Assembly: GCA_011525755.1 (NCBI GenBank) | Contig: WYBS01000069.1 | Location: forward strand, 69,196-101,208 | Source of the DNA: Planctomycetaceae bacterium | GTDB lineage: Bacteria > Planctomycetota > PLA2 | Reading direction: 5' to 3' | Length of the DNA: 32,013 bases | In this document: positions 1-7,376 of the stretch, one piece after another | Layout of the letters: the number at the start of each line of letters is the position of its first letter | How positions within the stretch are numbered: the first letter of the stretch is position 1 | Program-made: the position numbers and the translations under genes | The notes under the pieces: generated by a model | The model's database searches: none | Seen by the model: the letters and a program-made list of their open reading frames with translations, nothing else | Told to the model about the DNA's origin: nothing

Positions 1-1448
1 TGGCCCGGACACGCCGTGTGCTCGTCCTGCCCGTGAAGGAACACGTCGGCGCCGGCGACCGGCCTCCCCGACCCGTCAAGGACGGAGCCGGTGACCGTGC
101 CGCCCCGCCGCAGAGTGATGTCGAATCGCTCGGGCCCCGGATGGCGGAGCGTCGCGACGTGGAACGCGAGGCCTCCCGGGAAGGCTGCGAACAGGCTCAT
201 GTCTTCCGCCGGCAGCGCGTCGAACGCGTACTCGCCGCGCTCATCCGCCACGGCCCGGAACGGCCGCTCGGCCGTGCCTCGCCACCAGGCGAGCGCTGGC
301 GTGCCGGCGAGGACGACCGCGCCGGCGACCGGCGTGCCGGTCGTGTCCACGACCAAGCCCCGCAACGCGCGCGCAGGCAGAAGCGTCAGCGTGACTTGCG
401 CCTGCTGCTCCCCCTGGACCGTCCGGCGCGCGGGAGCGCGGCCCGGAGCACGAGCGACGAGATCCCATCGGTTCCCCGTGAGCCCATGGAGCCGCGCCTC
501 CCCCGAGCCGTCGGTCGCGGCGCGGAACGCGACGGTCTCCGCGTTCCGGCAGATGTGCGCCCATCTCCGGTCGATGCTGACCGGCGGTGTCCTGAACGCC
601 CCTTCGGCGGGCGTGTGGAGAACGAGAACCTCCGCGCCCGCGATCGGCTCATCGCGCTCGTTGCGCACGTGCACGACGAGCGTCGAGCCCTGCTCCGGGA
701 TGCTGGTGGGGCCCGGGGCCCTGTGGACTTCCGCGACGGGCACGGCCCCGCGGGGCGCGTCGCTGCGGGCGGGGGGCGCCTCCCGCTGCAGCGTCCGCAG
801 CGTCACGTACCCGGTTCCGGCCAGCGCGAGCACGAGCGCCCCCGCCGCCACGACCTTCTTGCCTGCCGTCATCGCCGCTACCCCCAGCAGCACGCCCCTC
901 GGGCGTGCGCACGAGAGAAGGGGAAGGAGCCCGAGCTGCCACGACCGCCGGTCGCCCTCGTGGTCCGCGTCGAGACGTGCCCGCATCCGCTCAAGGCCGC
1001 GCGAGAGCCGCGCGCGCACCGTGCCCGGCGGCACGTCGAGCCGCTCCGCGATCTCCCCCGGCTTCAGGTCCTCGTAGAACCTGAGCAGGAGCGTCGTGCG
1101 GTAGGGCTCCTCGAGCGAGAGCAGCGCGTCCACGACCTTCCTGTGCCACGAGAGCCGCGCCACGAGGTCAAGGCCGCTCTCCGCGCGGTCCGGCCTCGCC
1201 GCGGCGCGCTCCTTCCGGAGCCGCCGATCCTCGTCGCGGAGCCACCGCGCCCGGCGCCTCCGGAGCACCCGCGCGAGGAAGCCGCGGAGCGCCGCAGCCT
1301 TCGGGGGGTTCCTGAGCGCCGCGAGGAACGTCTCCTGCGCGAGGTCCTCCGCCACGTGCCGGTCGTCCACGAGCCGCCGGGCCAGCGCCTCGACGAACCC
1401 GCGGTGCGCGGCCAGCGATTCGGGGTCGGGGCTCACTTCGCCCTTCAT
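1..1448 (-). CDS. Membrane-tethered ECF sigma factor fused to carboxypeptidase-regulatory-like domains (3' end cut by window edge)
   Basis: Reading the minus strand from ATG at 1448, the frame stays open to the window edge (482 codons seen). Residues about 31-47 are sigma region 2 (EDLAQETFLAALRNP) and 108-160 are region 4 with its helix-turn-helix (EPYRTTLLLRFYEDL, then GEIAERLDVPPGTVRARLSRG). A hydrophobic segment at about 198-216 (VVAAGALVLALAG) should cross the membrane. Beyond it lie beta-rich repeats of the carboxypeptidase-regulatory/Cna-B kind, each with a G-x-P-V/I-A-G-A turn (DEPIAGAEVLVLH, GTPVAGAVVLAG, GRPVAGADVFLHG). Predicted topology puts the sigma part in the cytoplasm and the repeats outside. 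It has the same architecture as the complete gene at 27989-30988. No anti-sigma gene is adjacent. It is divergent from the gene at 1616, with a large palindrome between. Promoter targets are unknown. Confidence 0.85.
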   Translation of the reverse strand, partial: MKGEVSPDPESLAAHRGFVEALARRLVDDRHVAEDLAQETFLAALRNPPKAAALRGFLARVLRRRRARWLRDEDRRLRKERAAARPDRAESGLDLVARLSWHRKVVDALLSLEEPYRTTLLLRFYEDLKPGEIAERLDVPPGTVRARLSRGLERMRARLDADHEGDRRSWQLGLLPLLSCARPRGVLLGVAAMTAGKKVVAAGALVLALAGTGYVTLRTLQREAPPARSDAPRGAVPVAEVHRAPGPTSIPEQGSTLVVHVRNERDEPIAGAEVLVLHTPAEGAFRTPPVSIDRRWAHICRNAETVAFRAATDGSGEARLHGLTGNRWDLVARAPGRAPARRTVQGEQQAQVTLTLLPARALRGLVVDTTGTPVAGAVVLAGTPALAWWRGTAERPFRAVADERGEYAFDALPAEDMSLFAAFPGGLAFHVATLRHPGPERFDITLRRGGTVTGSVLDGSGRPVAGADVFLHGQDEHTACPG

Positions 1449-1490
1449 GATCCGGCAAATGAGTTCCCGCCGCCCCGCTTTCGTTGCCGG

Positions 1491-1577
1491 ATACGGTACG
1501 GGGAGAAAACTTGCGAAACTCGTGACAGAAGGGGGGGTTGTGTCACGAGTTTCGGAAAAACTCTCCCCGTACCGTAT
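1491..1577. repeat. Long imperfect palindrome between divergent genes (two 37-nt arms, 13-nt centre)
   Basis: The left arm is 1491-1527, the centre 1528-1540 and the right arm 1541-1577. The arms are the same length and match as reverse complements at 32 of 37 positions. All five mismatches fall within one central 8-nt block. The flanking blocks are perfect: TGTCACGAGTTTCG (14 nt, proximal to the centre) and CTCCCCGTACCGTAT (15 nt, distal), read outward. The outer ends lie 42 nt (left) and 38 nt (right) from the two divergent start codons. Two conserved blocks around a diverged spacer of fixed length look like two outward-facing copies of one promoter or operator. Confidence 0.85.
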
Positions 1578-1602
1578 GGCCGGCTCCCGGAGCCCCCCCG
1601 CG

Positions 1603-1608
1603 TAGAAT
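1603..1608 (+). promoter_or_regulatory. TANNNT -10 element (TAGAAT), probable leaderless promoter
   Basis: TAGAAT ends 7 nt before the ATG at 1616, so transcription should start at or next to the start codon. The purine run just before the ATG has no spacing and cannot act as a normal SD. No -35 consensus is visible. The right arm of the palindrome lies just upstream. Confidence 0.5.
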
Positions 1609-1615
1609 CGAGGGG

Positions 1616-2371
1616 ATGGTGCCGCTCCTCCTCGCCCTCCTGCTCGCGCCGGACTCGACGCACGAGCTGAAGCTCCGCTTCGAGAAGGGGATGGTGTACG
1701 AGGAGACCTCCACGCGGCGTATCAGGCTCCGGCTCATCGAGCAGAAGCGGGTCGCCAAGTTCGACGTCGAGGAGGAGTGCCTCTTCCGGCGCACCGTCCT
1801 CGCCGTCGGCGGCGACGGGCTGCCCTCCGAGGAGAGGGTCGAGGTCCTGCGCTTCGCGAAGAGGATCCACGAGCGGCCCGACGGCGAGGCGGGCAGCGAT
1901 GCCAACCCCGCGGAGGGGAAGACCTTCCTCTGGAGGCGGAGCGGCGAGGGCTACGTGCTCATGGCCGGCGACAAGGACGTCACGGAGGAGCACCCGCGCC
2001 TCGCCGAGCGGCTCCTGAGCTACCGGGCGAAGCGCATGCCCGAGAAGCCCGTCGCGGTCGGCGCGACGTGGGAGGTCCCCGCCGGCGCGTTCCTCGAGTC
2101 CACGGGCCAGACCGTGCCGCCGGGGCTCGAGGGCGCCGCGGTCTTCAAGCTCGAGGAGGTGAAGGACGGCATCGCGCGCGTCTCCTTCGAGGTGAAGAGC
2201 GGCTACAAGGAGCGGGGCAAGGACATCGCGGGCGTCCAGAAGGGCACGTGGCTCTTCGACGTCGCCCGCGGCCGCGAAGTCTCCCTCGAGGCGGAGGGCT
2301 CGATGGAGTTCGACCGGCTCGAGGCGGGCGACGGGTCGCTCGCGATGACCCGCACGCTCACCTATCGGTGA
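1616..2371 (+). CDS. Secreted beta-rich protein of unknown function
   Basis: 251 aa. The start is the ATG at 1616, because it begins a compact signal peptide (MVPLLLALLLAPDS) and follows a -10-like hexamer; the open frame upstream runs through the palindrome and has no signal. The mature protein begins ELKLRFEKGMVYEETSTRR and is a run of short alternating beta-strand-like segments, with no cysteine pairs or catalytic motif. The opening resembles planctomycete secreted proteins of the DUF6263 kind, but I cannot confirm membership. It is divergent from the sigma-fusion gene and shares the palindromic intergenic region, so co-regulation is plausible. Its last 14 nt overlap the 3' end of the convergent HEAT gene. 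Confidence 0.75.
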   Translation: MVPLLLALLLAPDSTHELKLRFEKGMVYEETSTRRIRLRLIEQKRVAKFDVEEECLFRRTVLAVGGDGLPSEERVEVLRFAKRIHERPDGEAGSDANPAEGKTFLWRRSGEGYVLMAGDKDVTEEHPRLAERLLSYRAKRMPEKPVAVGATWEVPAGAFLESTGQTVPPGLEGAAVFKLEEVKDGIARVSFEVKSGYKERGKDIAGVQKGTWLFDVARGREVSLEAEGSMEFDRLEAGDGSLAMTRTLTYR

Positions 2372-3575
2372 CGTTCTTCTTCGCCCACTGCTCCCGGTTC
2401 GCCTCCCACCACGCGCGGAACGCGGCGATCTCCGACGGCCGCTGGTCCACGGACATGCGTGTCCATTCGCGGATCGTCGTCCGGATCTCGTCGACGTTCT
2501 CGCGCGCCGCCTTCCCCGGCTGCAGCAGGCCGATGTAGCACTCGACCGTCGCGTGGTGCTTGTGGCCCTTGAGCGCGCGGATCGCCTGCGCCTGGAGATC
2601 CGGGTCCGCGGACAGCCGGATCAGGCGGCTCCGCGCCTTGAAGCCGGGATACTTGCCGAGCCCGAGCACCGCGGCGCGCCGCACGTCGAGGCTCTCGTCG
2701 CGCGTCGCCTCGTAGATCAGCTTGAAGTCCTCCGCCGCCCCGAGCGCTCCGAGCTTCTGCACAGCGGCGAGGCGCACCGGCCGCTCGAGCGCGTGGCGCC
2801 GGAGAAGCGGCACGATCGCGTCGTCGTCGCGCAGGGAGAGCTCCGCCAGCGCCGCGTCGCGCACCCGGCCGTCCTCCGAGCGGAGCGCCTCCTCGATCTC
2901 CTCGGCCTTCCGCCCGAGCACGTGCACCTTCACGGACCCGCTCTCGAGCACCTCCCGCCTGGTCTCGATGGCGTCCTCCATCGGGATCCCGTAGCCCCTC
3001 CCGACGAGCCCGTCGAAGACGACCCAGACGTCATGGAGCGCCGGCCGCCGGAGCGCGGGGGTGCCGCGGGGCAGGGTCAGCCGGAAGCGCCGGCTCGCTC
3101 CGGGAAGGATCGTCGTCGTCCCGTCCGCCCCCCAGTTGACCTCGTCGAACGCGATGGGCACGAGCGTCTTGCCGACGCGGACCCGGAAGGGGGACGAGCG
3201 CCCCTGCCGCGCGATGTCGGGGAGGAGCACGAGCGCCTCCTCCGTGTTGTTGAGGATGCGGACGTCCAGCGCGAGCGGCGCGCCGACCGGGAGCGGGCCC
3301 TCCTCTCGCGGCAGCAGCTCCATCTCCACCTTCCCGACCGTGCGGGTCAGCGCGCGGATCGACCTGCGCACCTCGGGGTCGGGCGAGTCCACGCTCTCGA
3401 GAAGCGGCCGGATCCGGTCGCCGTACGACGCGAGCCGGTACCGCGCGAGCGTGCGCTCCTCGGTCGAGGGCGACCCGAGCCGCTTCACCAGCTCCTCGAC
3501 CGTGCGCGCGAGCTCCGCGTCGTCCTCCGCGGCGGCGAGCGCCGCGGCGAGGATCAGTGTCAATCCCGGCCGCAC
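2358..3575 (-). CDS. Secreted HEAT-repeat protein
   Basis: 405 aa from a GTG at 3575 that begins a signal peptide (MRPGLTLILAAALAAAEDD). Residues about 20-80 form a first HEAT-like unit (LVKRLGSPSTEERTLARYRL). A middle beta-rich domain of roughly 150 residues follows (VGAPLALDVRILNNTEEALVLLPD, as in Ig-like or bacterial surface modules). The C-terminal third has several HEAT/PBS-lyase-like helical pairs (DAALAELSLRDDDAIVPLL, PVRLAAVQKLGALGAAEDF, LDVRRAAVLGLGKYPGF). Such repeats are scaffolds, so no enzyme activity is implied. GAGAAT lies 6 nt before the GTG. It sits 14 nt after rnhC on the same strand and could be the last gene of the DUF72-rnhC run. Its 3' end overlaps the convergent gene by 14 nt. 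Confidence 0.8.
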   Translation of the reverse strand: MRPGLTLILAAALAAAEDDAELARTVEELVKRLGSPSTEERTLARYRLASYGDRIRPLLESVDSPDPEVRRSIRALTRTVGKVEMELLPREEGPLPVGAPLALDVRILNNTEEALVLLPDIARQGRSSPFRVRVGKTLVPIAFDEVNWGADGTTTILPGASRRFRLTLPRGTPALRRPALHDVWVVFDGLVGRGYGIPMEDAIETRREVLESGSVKVHVLGRKAEEIEEALRSEDGRVRDAALAELSLRDDDAIVPLLRRHALERPVRLAAVQKLGALGAAEDFKLIYEATRDESLDVRRAAVLGLGKYPGFKARSRLIRLSADPDLQAQAIRALKGHKHHATVECYIGLLQPGKAARENVDEIRTTIREWTRMSVDQRPSEIAAFRAWWEANREQWAKKNVTDR

Positions 3576-3589
3576 GCCCCCATTCTCGC

Positions 3590-4429
3590 CTAAAACAGGT
3601 TCCGCGTGACCTTGAGCGTCGTCTTGAAATGGATCTTCGCGACCGCCTCGAGCGCCCCCCGGCCCCCCTCCTGATAGAGCCGCCGGGCCACGGCCTCGAC
3701 GGGCGGGCCCGCCCCCTTCGGGAGCTCGACGCCGTGCTCGTTGCCGAGCTCCCTGAGCCCGAGCAGGAACTCGGCGCGCGCGAGGACCGAAGCGGCCGCG
3801 ACCGCCGGGTTGTCCTCCGCGCGGGGCCGGATCTCGACCGGCAGCCGCACCCCCGCGCGCAGGAGCGCCTCCTCGAGCCGTTCCGCGAAGGTGAACTGGT
3901 CGATCACGACGCGCGTCGCCCCCGTGCCGCGCAGCGCCTCGGCGACCGTCTCGGCGTGGAGCGTCGCGAGGAAGAGCGCGACGTTCTTCTCGGCTTCGTG
4001 GCGCGCGTTGTACTCGGGCGGCATGAGCACGCGCACGGCGTGCGGCAGGCGCCGCACCGCCATCGCCGCGCGGAGCGCCGTGCCGTCCGACATCTCCTTC
4101 GAGTCGCGCACGCCGGCGTCGCGGAGCGCGTTCTCCTGCCCCGGCTTCACGACGACGGCGGCCACGACGAGCGGCCCGAAGTAGTCGCCCTTGCCCGACT
4201 CGTCGCTGCCGACGACGGGGCCGCTGAGCGCGGGCGCGGGAACCTCGCCGAGGATCTGCGCGGCGAGCGCACCCTGCACGACGACCTTGCCGCTCTTGTA
4301 CGCGCTCACGACCACGCCGGGCCCGCGCGCCTGGAAGTGCGCGTAGGCGAGCGGCCGGAACTCGAAGCCCTTCGCCTCGAGCCGCGCGCGCAGCTCCTCG
4401 ATCTCCTTCGGCGTGAGCGTGACCGTCAT
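3590..4429 (-). CDS. rnhC: Ribonuclease HIII
   Basis: 279 aa. It cleaves the RNA strand of RNA-DNA hybrids. The N-terminal ~65 residues match the TBP-like substrate-binding domain typical of HIII (FQARGPGVVVSAYKSGKVVVQG). The catalytic domain begins GPVVGSDESGKGDYFGPLVV, with Asp76-Glu77. Asp177 (VVIDQFT) and probably Asp206 (RAEDNPAVAAASVLARAEF) complete the acidic set expected for this family. The length is close to, slightly below, Firmicutes HIII enzymes. The start is the ATG at 4429, because its ATG overlaps the TGA of the upstream DUF72 gene in an ATGA arrangement; the frame is open further upstream only inside DUF72. The overlap suggests translational coupling. HIII rather than HII is found in Firmicutes, Chlamydiae and some planctomycetes. 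Confidence 0.93.
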   Translation of the reverse strand: MTVTLTPKEIEELRARLEAKGFEFRPLAYAHFQARGPGVVVSAYKSGKVVVQGALAAQILGEVPAPALSGPVVGSDESGKGDYFGPLVVAAVVVKPGQENALRDAGVRDSKEMSDGTALRAAMAVRRLPHAVRVLMPPEYNARHEAEKNVALFLATLHAETVAEALRGTGATRVVIDQFTFAERLEEALLRAGVRLPVEIRPRAEDNPAVAAASVLARAEFLLGLRELGNEHGVELPKGAGPPVEAVARRLYQEGGRGALEAVAKIHFKTTLKVTRNLF

Positions 4430-5235
4430 ACGGGCAGATTCGTGGGGGGCGTGGGGGCAGGCATCCCGAGCAGCCGCAGCAGGTGGAACGCGTTCGCGAC
4501 CGCCTTGCCGGCGAAGTGGTTGTTCATGATCACATAGGTAGCTTCGGTCGAGTCGGCGATCTCCCGCACCCGGAGGGCCCAGGGGCGGAGCTCCTCCATC
4601 GAGTAGAGGTAGTCGTACTTCTGCGCGACGGTCGCCTTGCTGTCGAACCATGCGTCGCGGTTCCTGCCGTGGAAGCGGACGTAGCCGATGGGCCCCGTGG
4701 TCCACGAGCCGGGCGGGATCGACGTGCGCGTCTGGCAGATGTCGATGTCAGAGAGCGAGAGCCCGCGCTCGTGGAGGAACTGGAGCGCGGTCGGGAGGAG
4801 CCACGAGCGGTCGCGGACCTCGATGGCGCAGGGCCAGCCCGTGAGGCCCTCGGCGAGCCACGCGACGCGCCCTCGCGCGTCGGAGGTGTTCCGGAAGTAG
4901 AAGGGGAACTGGAGGAGGATGGCGCCGAGCCTCCCCGCCTCGCGGCACGGCTCGAGCGCGTCGAGGAACTGGGGGAGCGTCTCGTTCTCGGTGTCGTGGG
5001 TGAGGCCGCGGTAGAGCTTGAACGTGAACCGGAAGTTCCTGTTCGCGGCGACGGACTGCATCCACTTCTCGACGTTGGCGGCGGTCGGCACGCGGTAGAA
5101 GGTCACGTTCATCTCGATGGTCGAGAACATCCCCGAGAGGAACGCGAGCGGATCGAACCCCTTGGGCTTCGGCGAAGGGTAGACCTTCCCCTCCCAGTCC
5201 TTGTACGAGAATCCCGCGGTGCCGATGCGGATCAT
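4426..5235 (-). CDS. DUF72 (YecE-like) TIM-barrel protein
   Basis: 269 aa, recognised from family hallmarks: the opening MIRIGTAGFSYKDWEGKVYP, then FSTIEMNVTFYRVP, FRFTFKLYRGLTHD, LGAILLQFPFYF, CAIEVRDRSW, GPIGYVRFHGRN and the C-terminal TYVIMNNHFAGKAVANA. It should be a cytoplasmic TIM-barrel; the reaction is not known. The ATG at 5235 is preferred over one ten codons upstream because the family starts at this IRIGTAGFSY motif and the longer form would overlap the preceding gene. It overlaps rnhC by 4 nt, and 16 nt separate it from the lipoprotein gene before it. No clear SD is visible. The short Pro/Thr tail is encoded by G-runs on the plus strand. Confidence 0.9.
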   Translation of the reverse strand: MIRIGTAGFSYKDWEGKVYPSPKPKGFDPLAFLSGMFSTIEMNVTFYRVPTAANVEKWMQSVAANRNFRFTFKLYRGLTHDTENETLPQFLDALEPCREAGRLGAILLQFPFYFRNTSDARGRVAWLAEGLTGWPCAIEVRDRSWLLPTALQFLHERGLSLSDIDICQTRTSIPPGSWTTGPIGYVRFHGRNRDAWFDSKATVAQKYDYLYSMEELRPWALRVREIADSTEATYVIMNNHFAGKAVANAFHLLRLLGMPAPTPPTNLPV

Positions 5236-5251
5236 GCGTGGCTTGCGACCG

Positions 5252-5905
5252 TCAGCGTACAGCACTGCCGTCGGGATGGAGCGTCAGGACGTGCTCCGTG
5301 CCGCTCCAGGCGTCGCCTCGCCCCCCGCGCCCGGCGAAGAAGCCCTCGTCCCTGCCGACGAAGACGTCGTTGCCGCGCACCTCGAGCCGTCCGGACCACC
5401 TGTCGCCGAGAGCAATCGCGCCGAGCTTCCGCAAGAGGAGGCGCGGTCTCGTGGGCCTGATGGCGCATCCCTCCCAGTCGACCTCGACGCCGCGGTCGCT
5501 CTCGAATCTCACGAGCATGAGATCGACGAAGACGCCGCTGCCGCCTCCCGAGGAGGACGTGCGCAGGACATGGACGCCCGACGCCGTCGTGCCCACGTGC
5601 TCGTAGCCGAACGTCGCCCGGCCGTCGCACGCGTAGACGAAGGGCGGCTCCCCCGGAACCTCCCTGGTCAGCACGTCGCCGTGGTAGCGGTTGCTTCCCT
5701 GGGATTCGAGCAGGTTGACGGCGACGACCTGGTCCCCGCCGTCGCTGAGCCACGTCGACAGGTCCTCGACGATCCTCGGGTGGACGTAGGGCGGTTCGGA
5801 GAAGCCCCAGGGGGCCTCGGCCTCGCCGCCGCGCGCGGAGCAGCCGGCGAGCGCGATGGCGCACGCGAGGATCGCCTTGGATACGGGCGAGTCAGGCGTC
5901 TTCAT
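5252..5905 (-). CDS. Predicted lipoprotein, unknown function
   Basis: 217 aa with a signal peptide and lipobox (AILACAIALAGCSARGG), so lipid attachment at the Cys of LAGC is expected. The mature part is beta-rich, with one possible disulfide pair (FVYACDGRATFGYEHVG and DWEGCAIRPTRP), and no motif I recognise. The ATG at 5905 is preceded by an AAGGA SD 4 nt upstream and by TACACT 29 nt upstream, so this gene has a conventional short leader, unlike many neighbours. It is first in the run that continues into DUF72 and rnhC, and is divergent from corA across 65 bp. Confidence 0.75.
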   Translation of the reverse strand: MKTPDSPVSKAILACAIALAGCSARGGEAEAPWGFSEPPYVHPRIVEDLSTWLSDGGDQVVAVNLLESQGSNRYHGDVLTREVPGEPPFVYACDGRATFGYEHVGTTASGVHVLRTSSSGGGSGVFVDLMLVRFESDRGVEVDWEGCAIRPTRPRLLLRKLGAIALGDRWSGRLEVRGNDVFVGRDEGFFAGRGGRGDAWSGTEHVLTLHPDGSAVR

Positions 5906-5934
5906 CTGTCCTTCCCCGCGGCGGTCGCATGCAC

Positions 5935-5940
5935 AGTGTA
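5935..5940 (-). promoter_or_regulatory. -10-like element (TACACT on minus strand) for the lipoprotein gene
   Basis: TACACT on the minus strand lies 29 nt before the ATG at 5905, giving a leader of roughly 20 nt that contains GGGAAGGA. It overlaps a TGTACA (5937-5942, plus strand) that could serve as -35 for corA, so the two divergent promoters share DNA. Confidence 0.4.
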
Positions 5941-5958
5941 CAGCGCCGCGCCCCGCGG

Positions 5959-5964
5959 TAGAGT
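5959..5964 (+). promoter_or_regulatory. TANNNT -10 element (TAGAGT) for corA, probable leaderless start
   Basis: TAGAGT ends 6 nt before the GTG at 5971. A TGTACA hexamer with 16-nt spacing (5937-5942) matches the -35 consensus at four of six positions. No SD precedes the GTG. Confidence 0.5.
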
Positions 5965-5970
5965 GCCGCC

Positions 5971-7122
5971 GTGGCGAGCGCGCCCCCTCCTGCCCCCGGA
6001 CCCCCCAAGCCTCCCCCGCGGCGGCGCGCGCTCTACCCGCAGGGGCTCCGCGGCCTGAAGCCCGGCGCGTCGCCCGGCATCGAGCCGCACCGCCTCCCCG
6101 AGCGCCCGCCCGAGGGCGAGCGCGCGACGATCACTTGCATCGACTACTGCAAGGACCGCGCGGAGGCGCGCCGGATCGACGACCTCGACGCCTTCCTCGC
6201 GGCGCACCGCCCCGAGTGGACGTCGGTCCGCTGGATCAACGTCGACGGCACGCGCGACTCGACCGCCGTGAAGGCGCTCGCGACGAAGTACGGCCTCCAC
6301 CCGCTCGCGGTCGAGGACCTCATGCAGACGGGCCAGCGGCCGAAGGCGGAGGCGTACCCCGCGGTCGGCGAGCACCACGCCCGCGTCTTCGTGCTGCTCC
6401 GGATGCTCGAGCTGAAGGAGGGGCGCGTCTACTCGGAGCAGGTGAGCATCTTCCTCGGCCGCCGCACGGTCCTCTCCTTCCAGGAGACGCCGGGCGACGT
6501 CTGGGACCCGATCCGCGCGCGGCTCCAGGCGGAGGGGTCGCGCACGCGCGCGCAGGACGCGAGCTACCTCGTCTACGCGCTCCTGGACGCGATCGTCGAC
6601 CACTGCTTCCCGATCCTCGAGCACTACGGCGACCGCCTCGCCGACCTCGAGGAGGAGATCGTCGAGCGGCCGGGCAAGCACCTCGTGAGGCAGGTGCACG
6701 AGATGAAGCGCGACCTCCTCGCGCTGCGCGCCTCGATCTGGCCGATCCGCGAGGTGGTCCACGCGCTCCAGCGCGAGCCGCACGAGTGCATCGGCGACGT
6801 GACGCGCACCTACCTCCGCGACGTCTACGACCACGCGGTGCAGGTGATCGACATCCTCGAGAACTACCGCGAGGTGGCGAGCGCGCTCATGGAGACCTGG
6901 ATGACCTCCGCGAGCAACCGGCTGAACGAGATCATCGGCGTGCTCACGGTGATCAGCACGATCTTCGTGCCGCTCACGTTCTTCGCGGGCGTCTGGGGCA
7001 TGAACTTCCGCCACATGCCCGAGATCGACGAGAGGTGGGCCTACCCGTGGGGCTTCTGGGCCCTCTCCGTCGTCGTCGCGGGCGGGCTCCTCTGGCTCTT
7101 CCGGAAGAAGCGCTGGATCTGA
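5971..7122 (+). CDS. corA: CorA-family magnesium/divalent cation transporter
   Basis: 383 aa, inner-membrane channel for Mg2+ (Co2+/Ni2+ in some members). Residues about 50-300 are the cytoplasmic funnel (WINVDGTRDSTAVKALATKYGLHPLAVEDLM, then YSEQVSIFLGRRTVLSFQE and a long helix FPILEHYGDRLADLEEEI). Two C-terminal transmembrane helices follow (TVISTIFVPLTFFAGVWGMNF and WGFWALSVVVAGGLLWLF). The family signature Gly-Met-Asn is at 343-345, followed by Phe as often seen. The C-terminal KKRWI is also typical. The first ~45 residues are a Pro/Arg-rich extension (PPPAPGPPKPPPRRR) absent from most CorA proteins and encoded by repetitive C-rich DNA. The GTG at 5971 is favoured by the upstream -10 hexamer; the extension could be shortened if a later start is used. 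Confidence 0.92.
   Translation: MASAPPPAPGPPKPPPRRRALYPQGLRGLKPGASPGIEPHRLPERPPEGERATITCIDYCKDRAEARRIDDLDAFLAAHRPEWTSVRWINVDGTRDSTAVKALATKYGLHPLAVEDLMQTGQRPKAEAYPAVGEHHARVFVLLRMLELKEGRVYSEQVSIFLGRRTVLSFQETPGDVWDPIRARLQAEGSRTRAQDASYLVYALLDAIVDHCFPILEHYGDRLADLEEEIVERPGKHLVRQVHEMKRDLLALRASIWPIREVVHALQREPHECIGDVTRTYLRDVYDHAVQVIDILENYREVASALMETWMTSASNRLNEIIGVLTVISTIFVPLTFFAGVWGMNFRHMPEIDERWAYPWGFWALSVVVAGGLLWLFRKKRWI
5978..5999 (+). repeat. Copy 1 of an exact 22-bp repeat (in corA)
   Basis: This stretch is identical to 20515-20536 in mutY (core CCCCCTCCTGCCCCCGG). The two copies are read in different frames: here it encodes part of the Pro-rich N-terminal extension, in mutY part of the cysteine cluster. 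Its 3' end is also a one-mismatch copy of the dispersed 15-mer. Confidence 0.7.
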
Positions 7123-7152
7123 AAAAGATCGGGCCCCGCGAGTGCGGGGCCC
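7122..7152 (-). terminator. Intrinsic terminator, minus-strand orientation
   Basis: GGGCCCCGC (7131-7139) pairs perfectly with GCGGGGCCC (7144-7152) across a 4-nt loop. On the minus strand the stem is followed by GATC and then five Ts (7126-7122). On the plus strand, after corA, no T-run follows, so it would terminate corA poorly unless helped. Confidence 0.6.
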
Positions 7153-7376
7153 GGGTAGTAGACGCGTGTCAGAAACCGCGCGGGGGCCCGGCGGGCCAGC
7201 ACCGCGAGGGAACCGTGGATTTTGTCAGCGTGCGGGAAACGGGCCAGCGCATTGTAAGCGGCAGCTTGGCGAGGCCGTTGACCTCCTTACGCGGTTGCCA
7301 CGCATGAGATCGGTCCTTACTCCGAATGATGTGTAGCGCACGGTATCGTCGAGGCAAGGCGTAAAATCCGCGGCCT
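7123..7376 (-). ncRNA. Candidate small RNA on the minus strand (about 200 nt)
   Basis: This 254-bp gap has no credible gene and is visibly less GC-rich than its surroundings. On the minus strand a possible promoter is present: TTGCCT (7352-7357) and TACACA (7330-7335) with 16-nt spacing. The strand ends in a perfect hairpin (7131-7152) followed by five Ts (7122-7126), which is a good intrinsic terminator only in this direction. A transcript from about 7322 to 7122 would be near 200 nt. It would carry two GTAAGGA boxes (complements at 7314-7320 and 7284-7290), the second within the SD-like AAGGAGGT. I find no match to tmRNA, SRP RNA, RNase P RNA or tRNA hallmarks. A 27-codon frame within it, ending at 7169, is probably chance. 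Confidence 0.4.
7362..7367 (+). promoter_or_regulatory. TANNNT -10 element (TAAAAT), probable leaderless promoter
   Basis: TAAAAT ends 9 nt before the GTG at 7377 and no SD lies between. No -35 consensus is obvious. Confidence 0.5.
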
